Shown piece by piece: positions 24,601 through 26,836 of a DNA stretch of 26,836 nt (within the stretch, counting starts at the first letter, position 1; every line of letters begins with the position of its first letter). The position numbers were made by a program, and so were the translations under genes. The notes beneath the pieces are model-generated. The model made no database searches, was not told the DNA's origin, and saw nothing but the letters and a program-made list of their open reading frames with translations. This DNA is from Deinococcales bacterium (GTDB lineage Bacteria; Deinococcota; Deinococci; Deinococcales; JAAFIG01), in contig JAAFIG010000049.1 in assembly GCA_013298595.1 (NCBI GenBank), positions 1-26,836 on the forward strand, written 5' to 3'.

Positions 24601-26836
24601 TCGTATGTCATGGTTTGAGCACGTTCAAATCCAGCAGTTGGTGTGTATGTTGAATTCAGGACCGAACCATCAGCACCCATAGGTCGAGTTGCTAAGTTAG
24701 TTTCAATTCTCGAGACCATACCAGCAGCACTGTATTGGTAGTCTGTGATTTTACCTGCTGGGTCTACGATGCGTTTTGTACTGCCGTTCGGGTAGTATTC
24801 GTAGTTCCACATATCCATATTATTGACTTGTTTACTTGCTCGGATTAACCAACTACTAGCTGTCCACGGATTGTAGTTACGCACTCGTTTATGCAGTAAT
24901 GCACCAGTGTTAAAATCGTAATAATAAAATTCTTGCTTATGATCATTACCAGATATATCTTGGGTCATGGTGACTTCACGTGTGCCTGGCATAACACTAT
25001 TACCACCATCGTTGTAAGCGTACGTTATGTCTGGTTCTATTTTCGTACCTGCACCTGGTGAATCATTGTTATTCGTAATAACATTGGTTAGTCTACCTGT
25101 TGGGTCATACCCATAATGTGTGACTTTCCAGCCTTGTGTACCGAGCATTAGGCGTTTAATTCGGGTGACTAAAAGTCTATTTGCTTTTTGTCCATAATCA
25201 AATTCGGTAGTACGGGTAGATTGACCACCACGTCCATCGTATGTGAGATACGTTATCTTTGTTATAACTTGTTGATTGCCAAACAGACCATATGTGTAAG
25301 TCGTTGCTATTGACCATGTATTATTAACATCGTTTTCATTTTGCACAAATTGGTACACACCATTTAAAGTTCCATCTGTACTCCAATAATACCGATGAAC
25401 CCGACCCCACTCATCTTTAACTTTACTCAGTAAACCAGTAATTGGTTGGCTCGAACCCGTTGGTGTCACACTGGTATACGTCAATTCTGTTTTAGGTGAA
25501 CTAGCCAGTTCCCCTTCAGGATCGCTGTTCACAGCTCCTCGGTATTGCTGATGCAGTGTTTGCGTGTAATCAGCGAATTCACTATCTTCACCACTAGTAC
25601 CAAAAAATGTCACTCGAGTGCCATCACTTGTGTAGTAATGAGCAATGCTGTTATTCCCAGCTCGAGTGCGTAGTACAACGTATTCACTGCTGTACTGAGT
25701 TCCGCCTTTTGGTGCGAGGGTGTAAATGGTGGTGTCAGCCAGTGCATTACCTGTTGTTGTATCTTTGTATCGCGTTATCCAACTTGGTTTATCAGTGAAC
25801 CACGCTGCATTAGCAGTTGTGACTTTGTTGAAAGTGGTGGTGCTACCATCTCCGCTTGAGAGTGTGATAGTTGGAGCTGGTTCAAAGATTTGTTTTACAG
25901 AGATATCTTTGATTTCCCAAGATGGGTTGTTTGCAGTAAGTTCAAAGATTTCAAAGACTCGTCCGTGTGTACTACCTGCTGGAACTGTGAAATCCTGAGT
26001 TAAGTTCTGCCATGTTGTAGTGAGTGTTCGATAACCAACATTGTAATCACTTAATCCAAAAGTGACTGGGAGTGTGCCATTTCGAGTTCGAGCGTTAATG
26101 GAGGCTCGGTATTTTCCTGGTGCTAAGTTTTCAACTCGCATAATTCCACTGTGATTTTGTGCTCCGTAAGGTGCAAGTGCAGGATTATCAGCACTTAGTA
26201 ATCTCGAGAAGGTTTCTGTGCTTGGTCTAATACAGTACATACCCCAATTGAGTGTGTTCTGATCTGTGATTAAATTTGTTCCAGGAACTCCATTTTCAAT
26301 TTTTTGTACTATTAAGTTAGTTACTTCCCAACTTGGATTACTCGCTGTGTTTTCGCGTAATTGCATTAATCGTTTTTGATAACCAGGGTTACTTAGTAAA
26401 ACGTGTCCTGCGGGTATTATAAAATCTGATGTAAATGATTGCCATTGCGTATTCAAATTTGCATTAGCAGTGAAGTAATCATTGACTCCATAACTCACAG
26501 CAAGGTTCGCATCGGCGCGTCCATCAAAAGTGACTCGGTATGTTCCAGCCGTGATATTTGTGAGTCCATCTCGGATAACACCACTGATATTCTGATTTGG
26601 ACTCGCACACCCATTGTCGGTACTTGCAAATCGATTTATTGGAAGTACAGCTGGTTTCGTCTGGTAATTACTCCAGTAACTCGAGGCTGCATTCTGCTCA
26701 GTTATCTTATTGGTACTGAGTTCATTACCCCAGTTCTTGGTGAAACCATTTAAGCGTAGCCTAGATTTTAATTGCCATTGACCACCACCAATGCTATTAG
26801 CGGTTTCATCATTACTGCTTAGGATATTGTTTCTAG
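18690..26836 (-). CDS. Giant RHS/YD-repeat protein, 5' end beyond the window
   Basis: The frame is open from the right edge to TAA 18690-18692, over 2,700 residues. The GTG at 26498 is not the start: another 112 codons read upstream without a stop, with matching domain sequence (ITAGTYRVTFDGRA). From the N-terminus there are at least two carbohydrate-binding-like beta modules (YRVTFDGRA...WQSFTSDF; YRASINAR...WQNLTQDF), each ending in NPSWE. A long YD-repeat shell (about 25480 to 20700) follows, with units such as YDTLNRVIQRTKQDGN, YDAMGRQTSFTDARGN and YDWAGRLTKQTLPDGN. Next comes a Ser/Thr/Pro linker and a 370-residue tip. YD shells encapsulate toxins or form surface filaments. The usual DPxG core motif before the tip is not seen. 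Whether the tip is a toxin is unknown. Confidence 0.93.
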   Translation of the reverse strand, partial: RNNILSSNDETANSIGGGQWQLKSRLRLNGFTKNWGNELSTNKITEQNAASSYWSNYQTKPAVLPINRFASTDNGCASPNQNISGVIRDGLTNITAGTYRVTFDGRADANLAVSYGVNDYFTANANLNTQWQSFTSDFIIPAGHVLLSNPGYQKRLMQLRENTASNPSWEVTNLIVQKIENGVPGTNLITDQNTLNWGMYCIRPSTETFSRLLSADNPALAPYGAQNHSGIMRVENLAPGKYRASINARTRNGTLPVTFGLSDYNVGYRTLTTTWQNLTQDFTVPAGSTHGRVFEIFELTANNPSWEIKDISVKQIFEPAPTITLSSGDGSTTTFNKVTTANAAWFTDKPSWITRYKDTTTGNALADTTIYTLAPKGGTQYSSEYVVLRTRAGNNSIAHYYTSDGTRVTFFGTSGEDSEFADYTQTLHQQYRGAVNSDPEGELASSPKTELTYTSVTPTGSSQPITGLLSKVKDEWGRVHRYYWSTDGTLNGVYQFVQNENDVNNTWSIATTYTYGLFGNQQVITKITYLTYDGRGGQSTRTTEFDYGQKANRLLVTRIKRLMLGTQGWKVTHYGYDPTGRLTNVITNNNDSPGAGTKIEPDITYAYNDGGNSVMPGTREVTMTQDISGNDHKQEFYYYDFNTGALLHKRVRNYNPWTASSWLIRASKQVNNMDMWNYEYYPNGSTKRIVDPAGKITDYQYSAAGMVSRIETNLATRPMGADGSVLNSTYTPTAGFERAQTMTYDLDNRVTEEKQLGTNGTQTRGEVAYTYSDVKWLRSYTNHTITTAGQSFTAINTISSQRHMGSLLRYTLDTTIDTQGRLKESTRSGSNLPTTKTTYTYATGSAAALPAPALSPTGISVNIRTPNTAIQYQDYVQKAVVSVGNVTEKTTEFTYDWLGKVSLQNEKGALATELRDANATAVGNEYRKDRITESVYNGFGQKTFERVYEHPREASKQEWDYYATGELKSTKIGSINNLVLYDYDTSTGRVNKITKGINTNNSWTIDTIREKTDILYDAAGRVIQTKIDDENTTTYRYDTLNRVIQRTKQDGNYDVINYHPSGTKDAECNAGGTSYLGTTDCHYREVDSLGRVTKDTRDSNANGFLNNVALGYATIMTYDNFDRPIRIQNGALNSITSGDKDQSTYLVYDSNGNLTKKLEPVLRSVGTSGYADTRRPYSEYVYDGLDRRTTERKLLQSTTAMTPAAIQTGAADITSMPSGAQIATNISTYDGFDRIISTYDPDSNYTQFTYDGVDNLTSKKQQVCYWYEADCLANFEGADVNRNVTSRYEYDAMGRQTSFTDARGNTSYKRYDILGNVAAEKDARGITTKVNSYYPDGTLGSVWEPDNNPSTPADGNLANYVAVRSFGYSNNKKYPTGMSQAVNDNVAAQIGSGHTILEYDWAGRLTKQTLPDGNTITQTYDARGNVKDLKDADGFITNYTYDAFNRLVREIKPKRAGTVDDVAFPTVAAIQNTYEYDIAGNLTKKTERGLVTDYSYSSMGKVQKESRPYKTSVDNYKWYAYRLDGEKVRESNYGYEDGAVSGNFTNTLVHGDTQEASSTVTKGNLQEYILSAAGKRTKIVSSGRNSANVLVKEKTQYQNFNGLGLMYSRFHKGDPSIYAKFIRADSSTNGSPNYAQFWKYDANGNLLESYKQSTDVTLGLSIDPNTPKTDIFTYTYSKTNKQISRETNLKTYVESFRNPGTQFTVASSLPKGTGAEKLRPPATSMITPQSYTGFEYNDADRLDFVTTKESTSTTTYNAGTVNLNTSSTRTSKYNYYKSGQKKSVHVYNTNTDTAANLISSQTYSYDSRGRLVSQVDGNGDGTGVAVTTSIFFPGLGVTTTTLSNGKYNSTRKVTIGGLLGESSKKEITTNAVNKVVNIFNGNGEVTSAITYKDSTGSGAFTQLFTETFTYDDAGNRIGATLPYNGTTDRTWQYNNNNVLKAESNIYTASNGVTEGRFGSNIGWYTYSLSSNGLRTNHDFNGAQRFNADEQAVEIRKSWYQNASGFAQPNPYPAGYMTNSQNFVYDPEGNLSLSSNTRLYEAWDSKPSLGNSSVGIFTKQQSTIFVDGQPQLIHAVNRSYGDQVKNHLTAWWYDSTPGMVFRDQDETFSLADSVREEELNNPQWDIFTPLEAPKAPAGGAPLEAPTASVASQTGITSASSVTSPSASGQAPSGTASSVTTPTSSASTTSSGTAQPASSSQAQTQGITSPATGTTTSSSQPQSQAVSSPSVGTTTTTTSSQPSNAPTTSSTSTLQAPSQAAPVGVTTTASSVTSPNSAPNVPSTAASSVTSPNASASTPSSSTPSASSVTSPSSSNVPSTSASSVKPPVSSAKPNTSGNDVKPFSTGTNAAGTQCFKAVAKSLKAKDAISREEADALMGVLEQCARDEAKSELEDRYKQQGLSDAEARIQAKADLNALDGYFQAAEFTPRDRIQAYTGLAMGLAKNEITIPEWRKELADLCGIRARASGGALKTCDDAFKNHGFGGRAAYMGPGCPIGAGTAFSSNPCANVPMATRNVKLSNNGDRNQFMNWMFGKNGYINHKITGDGIGGQLSQGTMATINANSTQAFYDIHQACIRGRDAATRGADGSTFSVSLNGPSAEGGRLLGGKVLTSIATVNVTETTGKFGINFAPPQVTPGIGGALGLSGSLSGASVLSSNRSGYSGDKIALSVPIPAIGSFNAEIGDEGYWGIGLTLEKAAGVSGSLTFVPGASGCR
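18693..19830 (-). other. Variable C-terminal tip of the RHS protein
   Basis: About 375 residues after the linker. The first half is helical and charged (CFKAVAKSLKAKDAISREEADALMGVLEQ, YKQQGLSDAEARIQAKADLNALDGYF) with several cysteines. The second half is Gly/Ser-rich and beta-like (SLNGPSAEGGRLLGG, GGALGLSGSLSGAS, GYWGIGLTLEKAAG), ending in GASGCR. No known nuclease, deaminase or protease motif was recognised. The stretch has no CTCGAG sites, in contrast to the linker beside it, so it may have been exchanged horizontally. Confidence 0.5.
19831..20456 (-). repeat. Ser/Thr/Pro-rich linker with repeated SSVTSP units
   Basis: About 210 low-complexity residues contain at least six variants of ASSVTSP (also ASSVTTP, ASSVKPP) among Gln-, Ala- and Pro-rich runs. 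Thirteen CTCGAG copies occur in about 600 bases, mostly read as Ser-Ser or in Leu-Glu-Ala-Pro. It separates the YD shell from the C-terminal tip and is likely an extended, possibly glycosylated, flexible stalk. Confidence 0.75.

Larger units (their letters stand above)
311..26685. repeat. Dispersed highly iterated palindrome CTCGAG
   Basis: By hand count about 130 copies of CTCGAG occur in the window, the first at 311-316 and the last at 26680-26685. Six or seven are expected from length at equal base composition, and fewer in this AT-leaning DNA. Copies occur in genes on both strands, in all three codon phases, and in intergenic DNA. Density is about one per 185 bp from 1 to 18200, rises in the RHS linker, and falls in the RHS shell. 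There is a gap at 18390-19850 and another at about 5420-6335. Confidence 0.93.

Overview
The window is about 27 kb of bacterial DNA of moderate to low GC. It carries mainly intact, tightly packed genes on both strands. No rRNA, tRNA or CRISPR array was seen. Its most striking property is not a gene: the palindrome CTCGAG occurs about 130 times by hand count, roughly once per 200 bp, in coding and non-coding DNA and in all three codon phases. Six or seven copies would be expected by chance. This resembles the highly iterated palindromes of some cyanobacteria, but with a different word. Several genes also have a TANNNT box exactly 6-7 bases before the start codon and no Shine-Dalgarno, which points to leaderless mRNAs. 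That habit, the DUF3105 protein, the secretin and the IPT/S8 lipoproteins make a Deinococcota-like bacterium with an outer membrane a reasonable guess. Taxonomy is inference only.

Layout. 1-2250: a cytochrome P450, a small frameshifted ORF coupled to it, and a frameshifted RmlD-like reductase. 2313-4112: three short genes, each behind its own leaderless promoter (NTF2-like protein, chloramphenicol-phosphotransferase-like kinase, histidine-phosphatase lipoprotein). 4113-5563 (minus): a DUF6155-like protein and a XerC/D-type tyrosine recombinase, start-stop overlapped. 5683-6120 (minus): GlcG/HbpS family. 6327-9218 (plus): a NamZ/DUF1343 muramidase and a peptide-type solute-binding protein. 9309-9665: a small IPT-domain lipoprotein with a clear terminator. 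9743-11065: hisS, followed by a broken small gene.

11409-16920 (minus) is a five-gene operon: Ig-like lipoprotein, IPT/S8 subtilase lipoprotein, short secretin, small lipoprotein and DUF3105 membrane protein. The last four are joined by ATGA overlaps and the first lies 10 bp upstream. I infer a cell-envelope protease/secretion unit. 17069-17874 (plus) is a HigB/HigA-like toxin-antitoxin pair ending at a strong terminator.

From 18274 to the right edge (minus) lies a giant RHS/YD-repeat protein, open at its 5' end beyond base 26836, with a small membrane protein overlapping its stop. The RHS protein has sugar-binding-like N-terminal modules, a long YD shell, a Ser/Thr-rich linker and an unrecognised C-terminal tip. 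The tip and its partner are nearly free of CTCGAG, and the partner is AT-rich, which fits a swapped-in effector/partner cassette.
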